Shown here in pieces: positions 1 through 10,010 of a DNA stretch of 64,000 bases; the stretch's first letter is position 1, and each line of letters starts with the position of its first letter. The notes under the pieces are model-generated. The model worked only from the letters and a program-made list of their open reading frames with translations. It was not told the origin of the DNA and did not search any database. The stretch spans positions 3,357,345-3,421,344 of the forward strand of contig NW_004955516.1 of NCBI RefSeq assembly GCF_000276665.1. The letters are read 5' to 3'. The position numbers and the translations under genes were made by a program. This DNA is from Chinchilla lanigera. Its lineage: Eukaryota; Chordata; Mammalia; Rodentia; Chinchillidae.

Positions 1-109
1 ATGCAGGATAGTTAACACGGCTGTTCTACTGTCTTCTATTTCTTTGCTGAAAGAAACTGTCAATGAGTCCTTGGTTGATCAGCATTGCATGTCTCTATCT
101 GTTTTCATG

Positions 110-275
110 AGAAACCACTTTGAAGATATCAATATGTAATACAACAAGCATTGTCAATTCCCTACCACTTCGTTTGTAACTCCGTATTGTCTGTACTGTT
201 CTTTTGCTATTTTGTAAAATGTTGTCTGTCTGTTAATGTTTTCCTCCTTTTATTTTCAAAATTTAAAAAAAATAA
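110..275 (+). repeat. LINE-like 3' end, unlabelled family, copy 1
   Basis: Contains ATGTAATACAACAAGCATTG, a TTGT/TTTT-rich stretch and an A-rich end followed by (GAAA)n. Related to the copies at 18769, 19388, 33446 and 46126. Confidence 0.55.
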
Positions 276-291
276 AGAAAGAAAGAAAGAA
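274..291 (+). repeat. (GAAA)n microsatellite
   Basis: About four GAAA units after the A-rich end of the preceding copy. Confidence 0.7.
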
Positions 292-316
292 GTACTTTGC
301 CTCTTGACCCCCAAAA

Positions 317-365
317 CCTAAAATATTTACTATCTGGCCCTATGCAGGAAAAGTTTACCCCTGGG
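317..365 (-). repeat. End fragment of a hAT-like DNA transposon
   Basis: Reads AAATATTTACTATCTGGCCC then AAAGTTTACCCCTGG, the terminal segment of the family also present at 40070-40265. Confidence 0.5.
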
Positions 366-955
366 GTCTTCCAGTTCAAATGATTAAAACTGCTGTTTAT
401 CCCTGAATTTATCCTAATCTAACTCACCAAGATACCCTCAAATACAGAAAACAAAACAAAACAAAAAAACACAAGATTTTACAACATCAATGACTAAAAC
501 CGACAGGTAACCTGAGGCTTGGATCTGGGGAAATTGATGTTAATTGCGAGGCAGATGGCTTTACAGGGTTGGATTGAGGAAATCCCAGCCATGCTTTACT
601 TTGGCTTCATTACGTCAAATAGGCACTATGAGATATGTGGGAAGCCACTTATTTAAGGCCTGTATCCCCATCCCATAATGACTCACCATCTGTTTCCCAA
701 CTCAAAGAGGTGGCACCTAAACCAACAAGAGATGTCAGTTTTTCTACCCTTAAAAGCTGTCCTCCAGAACCCTGATCCCCACATCTACCTCCCCTAACTC
801 CCTGCACCTATGTCCCTATTTTTTTTATCAAGGCAGATAAAACAAATGGGCAGGAAATAAAGAGGAGATGTAAAAGGAGAAGGTTTACATTTAAACCCAT
901 GCAGTTCCCGTAACCATAGCTGGCTCCATGGACATAAGACTTATGTAATCATACA
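366..955. other. Unassigned, no gene seen
   Basis: Moderate-complexity DNA with A-rich spots (450-475, 840-860). No frame, SINE or LTR that I can support. Confidence 0.5.
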
Positions 956-959
956 GAGC

Positions 960-1262
960 TCCATGATAAGAGGACCCCATGCTTGAGTTAATACTCTGAT
1001 GTCACTGTCTTGAAATTCTTAATATTTTCATTTTTGTTTTTGTTTTTGTTTTTGAGATAGGATCTCACTATATAGGTCAGGCTGACCTTGAACTCTATGT
1101 GGCCCAGGCTGGCCTCCAACTTGCAAAGATCCTCTTACCTCAGCCTCCCAAGTGCTAAGATTACAGGCGTGCACCATCATGCCTGGCTTGAAATTCTTAA
1201 TTTTTGAATAAAGGGTCCCCCATTCTCATTTCACAAGGAATTTCCCTGCAAGTTATATAAAA
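960..1262 (+). repeat. Old DNA-transposon-like repeat split by a B1
   Basis: Carries the common mammalian block CCCCATGCTTGAGTTAATAC .. CTTGAAATTCTTAAT .. TGCAAGTTATATAA. The B1 inserted with TTGAAATTCTTAAT duplicated. Confidence 0.5.
1037..1189 (-). mobile_element. B1 SINE
   Basis: Reverse B1 from GAGATAGGATCTCAC to CACCATCATGCCTGGC, with the target duplication named for its host. Confidence 0.9.
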
Positions 1263-1861
1263 GACTTACCCAAAAGTTTAGGGAAAGGTCAACTACTTGA
1301 AGATCTCCAAGACGAGTCTGTTCTAGAAGCTGTATTTTGTTATATAGCACATTAGTGAATAAAGGCACAGAAGAGAAAATCAAAGGATGTGTACATTAAT
1401 GTCAGTCCAGCCATAGATTGAAGATGGCGGTTCAGCCACTACTTCCACAGACATTGGTGGGCCTAAGGGTAAACTAGTTCAGTAACCTGCACCTGTGGAT
1501 AGATACTGATTCCAGAGAAACCTTGTCCTACTTGAGGGTATGGAGAAAAACCAACACAGAGGTAGAGGAAGAGAGCACAGCACTCAGAAAAATCAGGGAA
1601 AATGGGAACTGTTCCTTACCAGAAGAAAATTGTAGAAATCTCTTGCCAGCATTAAAGCTTCTTTTAAAAAAGGGAGGGGTGGGGCAGAAGGAAGAAAAAA
1701 TTTGGAATGAGATGAAATGAAAAGAGAAATGGATAGTTAAGAAACATCAGCAAGTACTCTAAAAAGCAGGAACAAAATTAAAATACTTATTGGAGACAAC
1801 AAAAAGCAAAGTTCATATGGTAAAAAATTGAATTGATGTCAAGAACAAAGCTGATACTAAG
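1263..1861. other. Unassigned, A-rich
   Basis: No recognised repeat or credible gene. A 65-codon frame (1523-1720) lacks support. Confidence 0.45.
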
Positions 1862-1999
1862 AAATTGAATGGACTATGAAAGAGATGGAAACAAGAAGGA
1901 AAATGATGATAGCTATGAAGAGCCAAAGTACAGGTAATTTGTGTTCCTGGAAGAGAAACAAAGGCAAATGGAAGAGAAAAATAAAAATAAAATAGCCAA
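1862..1999 (+). repeat. Left arm of a near-identical inverted repeat
   Basis: 138 bp that recur in reverse complement at 3314-3452 with about five differences. The content resembles an L1/HAL1 inter-ORF segment. The last bases run into a B1. Confidence 0.85.
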
Positions 2000-2107
2000 G
2001 CACAGTGGCACATGTCTATAATCTCTGCTACTCAGAAGTTTAGGCAGGATTCCAAGTCTGAGTCCAGCATGTACAACTTAGCAAGGCCCTGTCTCAAAAG
2101 AAAAAGG
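1996..2107 (+). mobile_element. Degenerate B1 monomer
   Basis: B1 body (CACAGTGGCACATG .. GGCCCTGTCTCAAAAG) directly before a B1-dID dimer. Confidence 0.75.
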
Positions 2108-2345
2108 TCGAGCTGGGTGGAACACACCTGTAATCTCAGCACTTGGTAAGCTGAGGCAGGAGGATTGCGACAAGTTTGAGGCCAACCTGGGCTACCAAGT
2201 GAGTTCAAGGCCAGCCTGAACTATATAGCAAGACCTTGTCTCAATAAATAAATAAATAAATAAATAAGGGCTAGGGACGTAGCTCAGTGGTAGAGGGACA
2301 GCCTACTATGCATGAGGCTTGGTTTGGTCCCCAATACTGCAAAAT
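2108..2345 (+). mobile_element. B1-dID dimeric SINE
   Basis: B1 with internal duplication, an (AATA)n linker, then an ID-like half (GGGACGTAGCTCAGTGGTAG). Confidence 0.8.
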
Positions 2346-2365
2346 ACTGATGATGATGGTCATAA

Positions 2366-2435
2366 GAATAAAAAGGAGGAGGAGAAGAAGGAGAAGAAGA
2401 AAGAGAAGGAGGAGGAGGGGGAGAAATAAAAATAA
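2366..2435 (+). repeat. (GGA/GAA)n purine tract
   Basis: Almost pure purines: mixed GGA and GAA triplets. Confidence 0.8.
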
Positions 2436-2445
2436 AACAGAAAGA

Positions 2446-2895
2446 AATGCCCTCTATTAAAGAACAGCACGTGCTGATTAAAAGGCCCTACCATGTTCTA
2501 GGCAAAGTCAATAAAAGGGGATGCAGCTGGACACGTAATGGTATAAATTTTAAGCTATAATATTAAAGCTTCTATGATTATTCAGTCAAAAATCCACAAT
2601 CATATTATCCAGATAAAAACAAAAATCAGTCTCCTAGACTTCTGATAGGTAAAGTTTTAGAGAGAGAAAAATTTATGACCCCAAAATGCAATATACATCT
2701 GAGTAATCTTTCAAGTATAAAGATGCCAGAAAAACTCTCTGCTACTAAAGGGATTATAAAAGGGATCACCTTCCTGAAAAATTGGTTTGCAATCTATTGC
2801 AACCAACCAAGAGATGAAAGAAAAGCTCAAGAATGAAGAGGTCATGGAGGACAGCATTATTAAGCCAAAGTAAAGGCACATCTAAACAATTACAT
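2446..2895 (+). repeat. HAL1/L1-like relic
   Basis: Resembles the 3' part of HAL1/L1 ORF1 sequence (CACAATCATATTATC, TCTTTCAAGTATAAAGATG, CAAGAGATGAAAGAAAAGC). No open frame. Confidence 0.45.
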
Positions 2896-2910
2896 TATAT
2901 TTAATTATAA

Positions 2911-3012
2911 ACCAAAATCTGGTCCTGGGTATAGTTCAGTGGTGGTACATGTTTAGCATGCACTAGGCTCTGTGCACAAGTCTTACACCACAAAAAAAAG
3001 AAAGAAAGAAAA
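2911..3012 (+). mobile_element. Old ID-like SINE
   Basis: Degenerate tRNA-like body (GGTATAGTTCAGTGGTGG .. CTTACACCAC) with A-rich tail. Confidence 0.65.
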
Positions 3013-3060
3013 AATTCTGAATCCAATTTTTTTGTGTTGTCACATTGTTTTGAAATTTTA

Positions 3061-3212
3061 AGGTCAGGTGTGGTGGCACACCCATGCTGTCCCAGCACAA
3101 GGAAGGCTGAGGCAGGAGGATTGCCATGAGTTCAAGGCAAGCCTGCGCTACCTAGGGAGTTCAAGACCATCCTAAACCACAAAGGAAGACAATCAATCGA
3201 TCAATCAATAAG
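3061..3212 (+). mobile_element. B1 SINE
   Basis: GGTCAGGTGTGGTGGCACAC .. with an (AATC)n tail. Confidence 0.85.
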
Positions 3213-3313
3213 TTGGTTGATTGAGTACAAAAAATTTAAATATGATTCATCTAGTTATAGGAGACATACCCATAAGTACATATAGCAAAGTAAAAAAAAA
3301 AAATAGGATTTTT

Positions 3314-3452
3314 TTGGCTATTTTATTTTTATTATTTCTCTTCCATTTGCCTTTGTTTCTCTTCCAGGAACACAAATTACCTGTACTTTGGCTCTTCATA
3401 GCTATCATCATTTTTCTTCTTGTTTCCATTTCTTTCATAAACCATTCAATTT
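3314..3452 (-). repeat. Right arm of the inverted repeat
   Basis: Reverse complement of 1862-1999, about 96% identical; sequence on either side is unrelated to the flanks of the left arm. Confidence 0.85.
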
Positions 3453-3659
3453 ATCTTCTGCAAAGATAAATGCAGAACAAAAAAGGAAGGAGTTGGCAAT
3501 ATTAAACAATCAAGCAATAAAGCATTAATCAAAGAGAGTTAAATTTATATAGTAAAAAGGCACAAATAAAATTTCATTTCTTGAATTTCAATGCCAGATT
3601 ATACTATCAAAACACAAAAGAAAAACTATTAGAAATTCTACTTGTCCACATTCTCTAGA

Positions 3660-4412
3660 TGTATTAGTCAGCCTCACATTGCTACAACAAAATACCCAAG
3701 AGAGGTTACTACAAAAAAGAGAAGGTTTATCTAGCTCACAGTTTGGAAGGTTCAAGTCCAAGATCAGGTGGTTTGATTTGTTTGCATCTCTTGGTGAGAG
3801 CATGTGGTGGAGCAAGTCACTCATATCACCTGCCAAGAAGCAAAGATAACAAGACTGGGGTCCCACAGTACCTTTTGAAGATATGTGCTATGGTTTGTGT
3901 CTGGATATTCCCCCAAAGCCTCATGTGGTCATGGTGGGGCGGGCTTTGTCAAGGCAGCTGAATCTAGAGTTTGTGATTAGTTCATTAGTTCTAGTGCTTG
4001 GTGGTCTGAGTGCTACACCTACCCAAGGGCAGGTAACCTGCATACAATATAAGGGAGGAAAGAGGTTTGCTCCTCCTTTTCACCCTTTTTGCTCTTGTTG
4101 CTTTTGCTGTCTTCTGCTGCTATGAACTATGGCTCATCTGCTATGTGCCACTCTGCCTTGGAGCCAGCTGAGTATGGACTGAAACCTCTACAAACTTTGA
4201 GCTAAGTAAACCTTTCCTTCCTTAACTTTGGGCATCGAATATTTTGTCTCAGCAATGAGAAGAGTAAGATAACATGTGCCCAGTGACCTAAGAACTTCCT
4301 GTAAGGCCCTACCTCCAAAAGGATGCCAGCACTCCCCAATAGTGACACCTTGGGTGCCAAACCTTTAACAGAAGACCTTCTGGGGGACACTATCCATATT
4401 CAAACCATAGCA
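3660..4412 (-). mobile_element. MaLR LTR, second level of the stack
   Basis: Minus-sense MaLR LTR from TGTATTAGTCAG to AAACCATAGCA; flanks CTAGA and CCAGA form an imperfect target duplication. Itself split by an LTR at 3889-4274. Confidence 0.7.
3889..4274 (+). mobile_element. Youngest LTR of the stack, MaLR-type
   Basis: Resembles the 27285 and 25105 LTRs (TATGGTTTGTGTCTGG .. TTTTGTCTCAGCAATGAGA). TGTGC occurs at 3884-3888 and 4275-4279 as a 5-bp target duplication, unless part of the first copy is the LTR start. Confidence 0.75.
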
Positions 4413-4812
4413 CCAGAAAAACAAGACCAATAACATGCACACATACACACATACACACACACAGATTGTGATTTAAGAAATTGGCTGATGTTATCAGGGT
4501 GGGCCAAAATGCTAAGAAACCCCTCTGATAAAAGTTGATGTTGCAGTCTTCTAGTTCAAAATCTGCAGAGCAGGCTAGCAAGTTGACAACTCAGGCATGG
4601 TTTTTTTGTTACAGTCTTGAGAAAGAATTACTTCTCTGGGGAACTTTAGTCTTTGTTCTTAAGGTCTTTCACTGATTGATTGAGGCCCACCCACACTGTG
4701 GAGCATGATCAGTTTTACTTAAACTTGTAAGTATCATAAATATTAATCACCTGTACAAAATACCTTCACAGCAACACCTAGACGAATATTTGACCAAAAG
4801 AAAGAAGACCAC

Positions 4813-4916
4813 GGGGCTGGGGATTTAGCTCAGCAGCAAAGCGCCTGCCTGGCAAGCGCAAGGTCATGAGTTTGGTTCCCGGTACCAGAAAAAAAAAAAA
4901 AAAAAAAAAAAAAACT
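4813..4916 (+). mobile_element. ID SINE in the nested LTR
   Basis: Full ID with a 28-A tail and the 13-bp target duplication GAAAGAAGACCAC (4800-4812, 4917-4929). Confidence 0.9.
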
Positions 4917-5217
4917 GAAAGAAGACCACTATAGCCTGGCCAAATGGACATATAAAATTAACTATCATAGAAATATAGGAAAGGAAATTGATAGAGAGAC
5001 AAAGCAATATAAGACTGACATACTTTGTAGTCTTGAACATATAAAGTAGGCCAAAAAATGAATACAAATACAGAGAATAGGGATACTATTAAGAATATAC
5101 ATATATAATGAATTATATATAAACTACATATGCAAAAAACATGTTTTAATTTGCATTATAAATTATATAAATAGATGGAAAGGGTGATAGCAATGTGGAC
5201 AAAAAATAATGTTGCAT

Positions 5218-5335
5218 CAGGCATGGTGGCATGGGTCTGTAATTCCAGCACTTGGGAAGCTGAGGCAGGAGGATTACTGAGAGCTCAAGGACAGCCTGAA
5301 TTACATAGTGAGACCCTGTCTCAAAAAAAAAAAAA
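5218..5335 (+). mobile_element. B1 SINE
   Basis: B1 with A tail; TTGCATC occurs at both flanks. Confidence 0.85.
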
Positions 5336-5359
5336 AATTGCATCCGTGCCTCACACTTC

Positions 5360-6665
5360 CTGTGTGAAGTCTCTCTGAGAATGACATAAAACCATAAAGC
5401 CATATTTTTAATGGCCTTATAAATCTGACTAAATGAAAATAAATAATCTCCGCCTGGCAAAGTCACCCTAAGCAAAATCGAAAAGTGAATGAAGAATGGA
5501 GGAAAACATTTGCAAAAAAATTCATGTCAGAGAGGTAATGTTTCAACATCATAACAAGATCTGAAGGAGGTATGTCTCACACAGTGGTATGAAAACCCAC
5601 TCATCATGCTTATGAAATGCAATACAAAAGGGTCTGAAATTCTCATCACAGATAAATTCATTGCTCTAACAGTAGTCTTACAAATTAACAAAAAAAAATA
5701 CTCTGGTTTCTCTTCAGATCACATAAATCTTTCATCTTTTACAAATCAACAAAAAATACTAACATACCCTAATAAATATTGATATGAGTAGCCAGTTCAT
5801 AAAAGAATGAAAAGATTCTAGAACCTATTCTAGATACACAATTAAAAGTCAACTGAGACATCACATTTCACTGGTCAAAATGACAAAGAAGCAAAAATGT
5901 GATATTTTGCTGGGCTGTTATGTCTATGGGGAAACAGGCACTTTCATACATTGGTGGTAGGTCTTGATAACATCCACAGGAATTAATCTGTGATGTTTGT
6001 CAAAATTTATAATTATGAGGCCAGGTCTGGTGGCACACACCTGTAATCCCAGAATTCAGGAGGCTCAGGCAGGAAGATTGCTGCAAGTTCAAGGCTAGCC
6101 TAGACTACACAGTGAGTTCAAGGCCAGCCTGAACTGCATAGTGAGACCTTGTCTCCAAAAAAAAAAAAAAAAAAAAAAAAAAAATTATGAGATTAGACCC
6201 ACTGTTTTCATTTCTAAAAATATCCTAGATATGTTTCCACATGTATAAAATAATTTATGTGCACAAACTTAACTACAAGTTTGTTTATTGCAATACTATT
6301 TGCAGTAACAAAATTTTGGCAACAACCTTAACGTCCATCAATAAGGGACAAGTTGAATGAATCATGATGCTTCCATGCAAAGAATATTATATAGTTATAA
6401 AAGGAAATAAGGTTGTTCTCATTTACTGACTTGGCACTGTCCCTAACATATATTACACAAGAAGAAACAAGGTAGAGAACAATGTGTGAATGTTATAACA
6501 TTGTTGGGAAGTGAAAATATATAATTATTTGCATATGCATAAAATATCTTGGAAGGATACAAAAAAAATGATATAGGCTGCCTTGAGGATAGAGGTAAGG
6601 AAACTTTTCACTCTGTATGCCCCTGTGTGCCCTTCGTATGTTGGGCCATAAATGAATTTCCTAGT
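5360..6665 (+). repeat. L1 relic: ORF2 end and 3' UTR
   Basis: Old L1M-type 3' end: ATGGAGGAAAACATTTGC, CATTTCACTGGTCAAAATGA, CATTGGTGGTAGGTCTTG, TTTGGCAACAACCTTAACGT. Split by a B1. Confidence 0.75.
6019..6182 (+). mobile_element. B1 SINE in L1
   Basis: B1 with internal duplication, 28-A tail, and AATTATGAG duplicated on both sides. Confidence 0.9.
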
Positions 6666-6734
6666 GAAACGTTAGAATTGTTTAAATAATAAAATGTTAT
6701 AAAACTCATGTATATGGAAACGGAGAGGTAGAGA

Positions 6735-6840
6735 ACATGAAAAAATTAAGATGTGTTATGTAATGTACCAACTCTCTACCATGAATGTTATCATTCTGTA
6801 CTGCAAATGTGTACTAATATAAATAAATCCTCATATATAA
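6735..6840 (+). repeat. Rodent-type L1 3' end
   Basis: TGTACCAACTCTCTACC .. TGTACTGCAAATGTGTACTA. The same end occurs at 37890, and reversed at 23370 and 44785. Confidence 0.55.
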
Positions 6841-6941
6841 TATTAGAATGCTAGCAGTAGATATTACATCTGTTTCACTGCTCGAGAGACAATCAAGTAG
6901 GCAGTCTCAGTTCTGTAAAGCAAAAACTATGCAGGCCGCAT

Positions 6942-6946
<5 letters not shown>

Positions 6947-6976
<30 letters not shown>

Positions 6977-7059
6977 GTTTTTCTCCGGTACCGGGAACCG
7001 AACTCACGACCTTGCACTTGCCAGGCAGGCGCTTTTGCCGCTGAGCTAAATCCCCAGCC
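6947..7059 (-). mobile_element. ID SINE
   Basis: Reverse ID with a long T tail; CAGGCCGCATTCTT duplicated. A long plus-strand frame crossing it is spurious. Confidence 0.92.
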
Positions 7060-7076
7060 CAGGCCGCATTCTTTGA

Positions 7077-7385
7077 CTACTGTGCAATATAGCAAAAATG
7101 AATGCAAACTCTCTCCCCAGTACTGCCTAAAACTGGAGCCGTCAGAGTTCAAGCAAACTGGTAACAGATCAAGGCCCATGCTTACTTTATTCCCCCACAA
7201 TAGAAGCTGTTTAGGAGAGAGGCTAAATCCAGGTTCAGATTCTAACACACTTAGGAGCTTCATTGCAGAAAGTCTTAGTAAATACATTTGTGAAAACCAC
7301 TGTGTGACTCAGGCCTTGATCCATCCGTGCAGATGGAGAGGAGCTGGCAACGAATTTGGCCCAAGCACCAAAAGGTTGCCTTAAA
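7077..7385. other. Unassigned non-repetitive stretch
   Basis: No repeat signature, balanced composition; no codon-like pattern. Candidate conserved non-coding DNA only. Confidence 0.35.
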
Positions 7386-7429
7386 ATTCATTTTTTCATT
7401 GCCTCCTCTCCCCTTGTCATTTTTTTCAA

Positions 7430-7700
7430 TTGTAATAACTGAAATATAGACTAAGAATATGCAACTTTTCTTGTCAAATATGTTGCCTATATTTTTTCCC
7501 AATCTATCAAGTGTCATTTGTTTATGGTTCCTGATTGCAATTCAAAAGCTTAAACATTAGATAGCTAAATTTATGAGTCTGTAATGGAATGCTTTTTTGC
7601 TTTTTAATAGTACATTAAATGTTTTATCCACTACATAATTAGAAAACCATTGGCAGTTATTTTCTCATTTATACTTTTCTTACTTTTAACTGGCCCCCAC
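7430..7700 (-). repeat. L1 ORF2 relic
   Basis: ATATGTTGCCTATATTTTTT .. TGTCATTTGTTTATGGTTCC matches a common reversed L1 segment. Confidence 0.6.
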
Positions 7701-7715
7701 CCCCTCTACCCCCCA

Positions 7716-7833
7716 GCAGGATGTGGTGGTGCACGACTGTAATCCCGGCCCTCCAGAGACTGAGACACGAGGATCCTGAGTTACAGGCCACGCCTGGCCT
7801 ACATGGTGAGACACTATTTCGAAAACACAAAAC
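7716..7833 (+). mobile_element. B1 SINE
   Basis: Degenerate B1 (GGATGTGGTGGTGCACGAC .. GAGACACTATTTCG) with an ID in its tail. Confidence 0.8.
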
Positions 7834-7834
7834 A

Positions 7835-7925
7835 AGGGGCCGAGGATATAGCTCAGCAGCACAGTGCCTGCCTGGCAAGTGCAAGGTTGTGAGTTTGATT
7901 CCTGGTACCAAAAAAAAAAAAAAAA
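7835..7925 (+). mobile_element. ID SINE
   Basis: ID body and A tail; CACAAAACA on both sides suggests insertion in the B1 tail. Confidence 0.85.
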
Positions 7926-7944
7926 ACCCCACAAAACAAAACAA

Positions 7945-8308
7945 ACAAAAACTTTTCTCCCAGATTTTTTCAAATATAAGAAAATTGAAAGAATTGTATA
8001 GTGAGCACTATTTGCTCCATTAAATGAGTCAATATTTGTCTTTTGTCTGATTTGTTTTGTCTCTTTCAGTTTCCCTTTTTTTAATCCATTTGAAAGTGAC
8101 TTACAGATACATGACACTTCACCCTTGAATATTTCAAAATGCATCACCTAAGAACATTCTTCTACATATTCACAATATCATGATCAGATCTAAGACAATT
8201 AATTGATAGCAATTCCCTAATATTAGAACCATATTTAAAATGTCCCTGTTATGACCTAATGTTTTTTATAGCTATTTTTCTTTCCCAAACAGGATCTAGC
8301 CAGGATTA
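7945..8308 (-). repeat. L1M 3' UTR relic, interrupted by ERVL
   Basis: CCATTTGAAAGTGACTTACAG, CATGACACTTCACCC, TTTTTTATAGCTATTTTTCT. The sequence resumes at 10458-10510 after the ERVL. Confidence 0.75.
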
Positions 8309-8313
8309 GGTAC

Positions 8314-8977
8314 TGTATCAGTCAGGGTTTACTAGAGGAATAGATATAATACAAGATAAACAAATGTATAAGAAATTACAAGTTTGGCTTACAATGGTCA
8401 GCTACAGAGTTGGATGAGGAAGTGTGCAGAGGGTGTCTGCATGCTGGGGATTGAAGAGCCCAGCCCCAGGCCTGGAGCTCACTGCAGTGTCCATGCAAGT
8501 CCATATCAAAGGGCTGATGGGTCTGCAACAGAAGGCTGAAGAATCTACGATGAAGGCCGGAGAGCCAACACCAGAAGGCTGAAGAGTCCAGACAGAAGCC
8601 CAACAGTCTGCACCAGAAGCCAGGAGACGACCAAGCTGAAGGCGAAGACTGGAGCGCCTCCAAAGAACCAGCAGCCAGTCCTTCCTCAATTCCTTTTTTT
8701 TAATGCAGCCTACCTGCTCTGGGGGGATGGGGGTGTTCCTCTACACCCACACCCTCTGCATGTGTTTCTCTTGCACAGGTTTATGATGAATACAAAGTAA
8801 GCACCCTGGCTCCCTTCTGAGTCACATAGTTAACCTTCTAAACTTCTCAAATTAACAGAATAAACAACATCCCAGAAGGGTAAGGGCATGTCCTTTTTAC
8901 CCCAAGATGCAGAACTGCTAAGTCACTTAGCCAAACCTCTAGACTCCCCAAGTTGACACAATGTATCAACCATAACA
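8314..8977 (-). repeat. 3' LTR of the ERVL element
   Basis: 664 bp, beginning TGTTATGG and ending ACA in viral sense, next to the purine tract. It carries an imperfect internal duplication (8817-8868 and 8917-8970). Confidence 0.8.
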
Positions 8978-8988
8978 CCCCACCCCTT
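8978..8988 (-). other. Polypurine tract of the ERVL element
   Basis: AAGGGGTGGGG on the minus strand, directly before the TGTTATGG start of the 3' LTR, where plus-strand DNA synthesis would be primed. Confidence 0.7.
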
Positions 8989-9231
8989 GTCAACTTGGCA
9001 GTCAGACACATTTTTTTAAACCAGTTTTTAGATATAAAGACATGCTTATAATTACTCCTAACATGTTATAACTATCTTATGTATAAACGTAAACGCACTA
9101 ATTTCCTTATCAAAGTAGAAGGTAAGTTTTTCTTGAGTAATGGTTATTTTTATCATTTTACAACTTGAACAGTATAACAAAGTTTAACAATCCTTAAGGA
9201 CCAGTAGTAACACTATCAACATTATATTACA

Positions 9232-9985
9232 TTAGAACCATGTTAGGGGAGAAATAGTACAATTATAATTTTTTTTTTGTAGCTGATCACAGGGTAGTAG
9301 CTGGTATTTAGAACTATCTTTTTTTATTACCCATTCTGTATTCTCTTGGCCTTTAGCAAGCACCTTAGCAGGTCTTGGTTCTTTCCCTGGTGGAATGAAC
9401 TGTATCTTTATTTTTGAAGGCTCTGGGCCATTTTTTATTGTGCCTATATTAGGTTGTTGTAGTTTCCTATTGATTTTAATAACAGAGCATGGTAATACTA
9501 AGAGGCACCCTAAAGGATCTCCTGCACTCCACTTATATTCTTTCTTTCCTCTATTGTGGAGTAGTAGTCCAATTTCCCCTTGATAATCCGGGTCAATTAC
9601 CCCTGACAACACTGTGACTCCCTTTTCAGCCTCTTTCCTCAGAGGCATGAGGAGACCAAAATGACCAGGGGGAAATCTTAGCTTCCAGTTCAATGGTATC
9701 ATTGCTGTGCTTCCTGGTGCAAGCCTTCCCCCGCTCTGAAACTAAGACGTCTAAGCCAGCAGAACCTAAGGTTGTGGGGACAGGAAGCAGAAATTTTGCT
9801 AATGGGTCACTAGGAGTAATGATGTGTGGTACCATCCCTACTTCCACCCCTTGATTCCTGGACCCATGAATCCTGGCTATGGGAGACACAGTGCCATATA
9901 GTGGGCACTGATTTGAAGCATACACAGCCTTTTGAAGTACCTTACCCCAGCCCTGCAAGCTATGGCCACCTAGCTGGCCCCACGG
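9232..9985 (-). pseudogene. ERVL pol remnant: integrase tail and dUTPase, frameshifted
   Basis: Two overlapping minus-strand frames, 9626-9958 and 9232-9702, together cover the end of integrase (GWGKVLQKAVYASNQ region), a linker (TVSPIARIHGSRNQGVEV) and a dUTPase domain. dUTPase marks are GSAGLDVL (motif 1-like) and GVIDPDYQGEIGLLLHN (substrate-pocket motif). dUTPases hydrolyse dUTP to dUMP and PPi. The frame changes near 9700-9720, so no single reading frame encodes the enzyme. Upstream pol and gag are missing through a deletion ending near 9985-10010. It has no cellular role that I can infer. Confidence 0.85.
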
Positions 9986-10010
9986 CAGAACACAGCAAAA
10001 ACAAAAAACT

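Larger units (their letters stand above)
3641..4968 (-). mobile_element. Outermost LTR-like element of a nested stack
   Basis: Pieces at 3641-3659, 4413-4812 and 4930-4968 form an old LTR-like sequence (TTCTCTAGA .. CCAGAAAAACAAGACCAATA .. GGCCCACCCACACTGTGGAG .. AAAATTAACTATCA). It is split by a MaLR LTR and by an ID. Family not certain; possibly ERVL-related. Confidence 0.55.

Noticed and set aside
1862..1950. Exon-like segment ending in a GTAA donor-like site within the inverted-repeat arm
   Set aside because: It is L1/HAL1-like sequence with no acceptor or neighbouring exon; a chance donor.
3221..3469. 82-codon hydrophobic frame
   Set aside because: It is the T-rich strand of the inverted-repeat arm; the hydrophobicity comes from TTT/ATT codons.
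6848..7384. 178-codon plus-strand frame and a 126-codon minus-strand frame opposite it
   Set aside because: Both run through an ID element and its long poly-T/poly-A tail; outside the SINE there is no protein signature.
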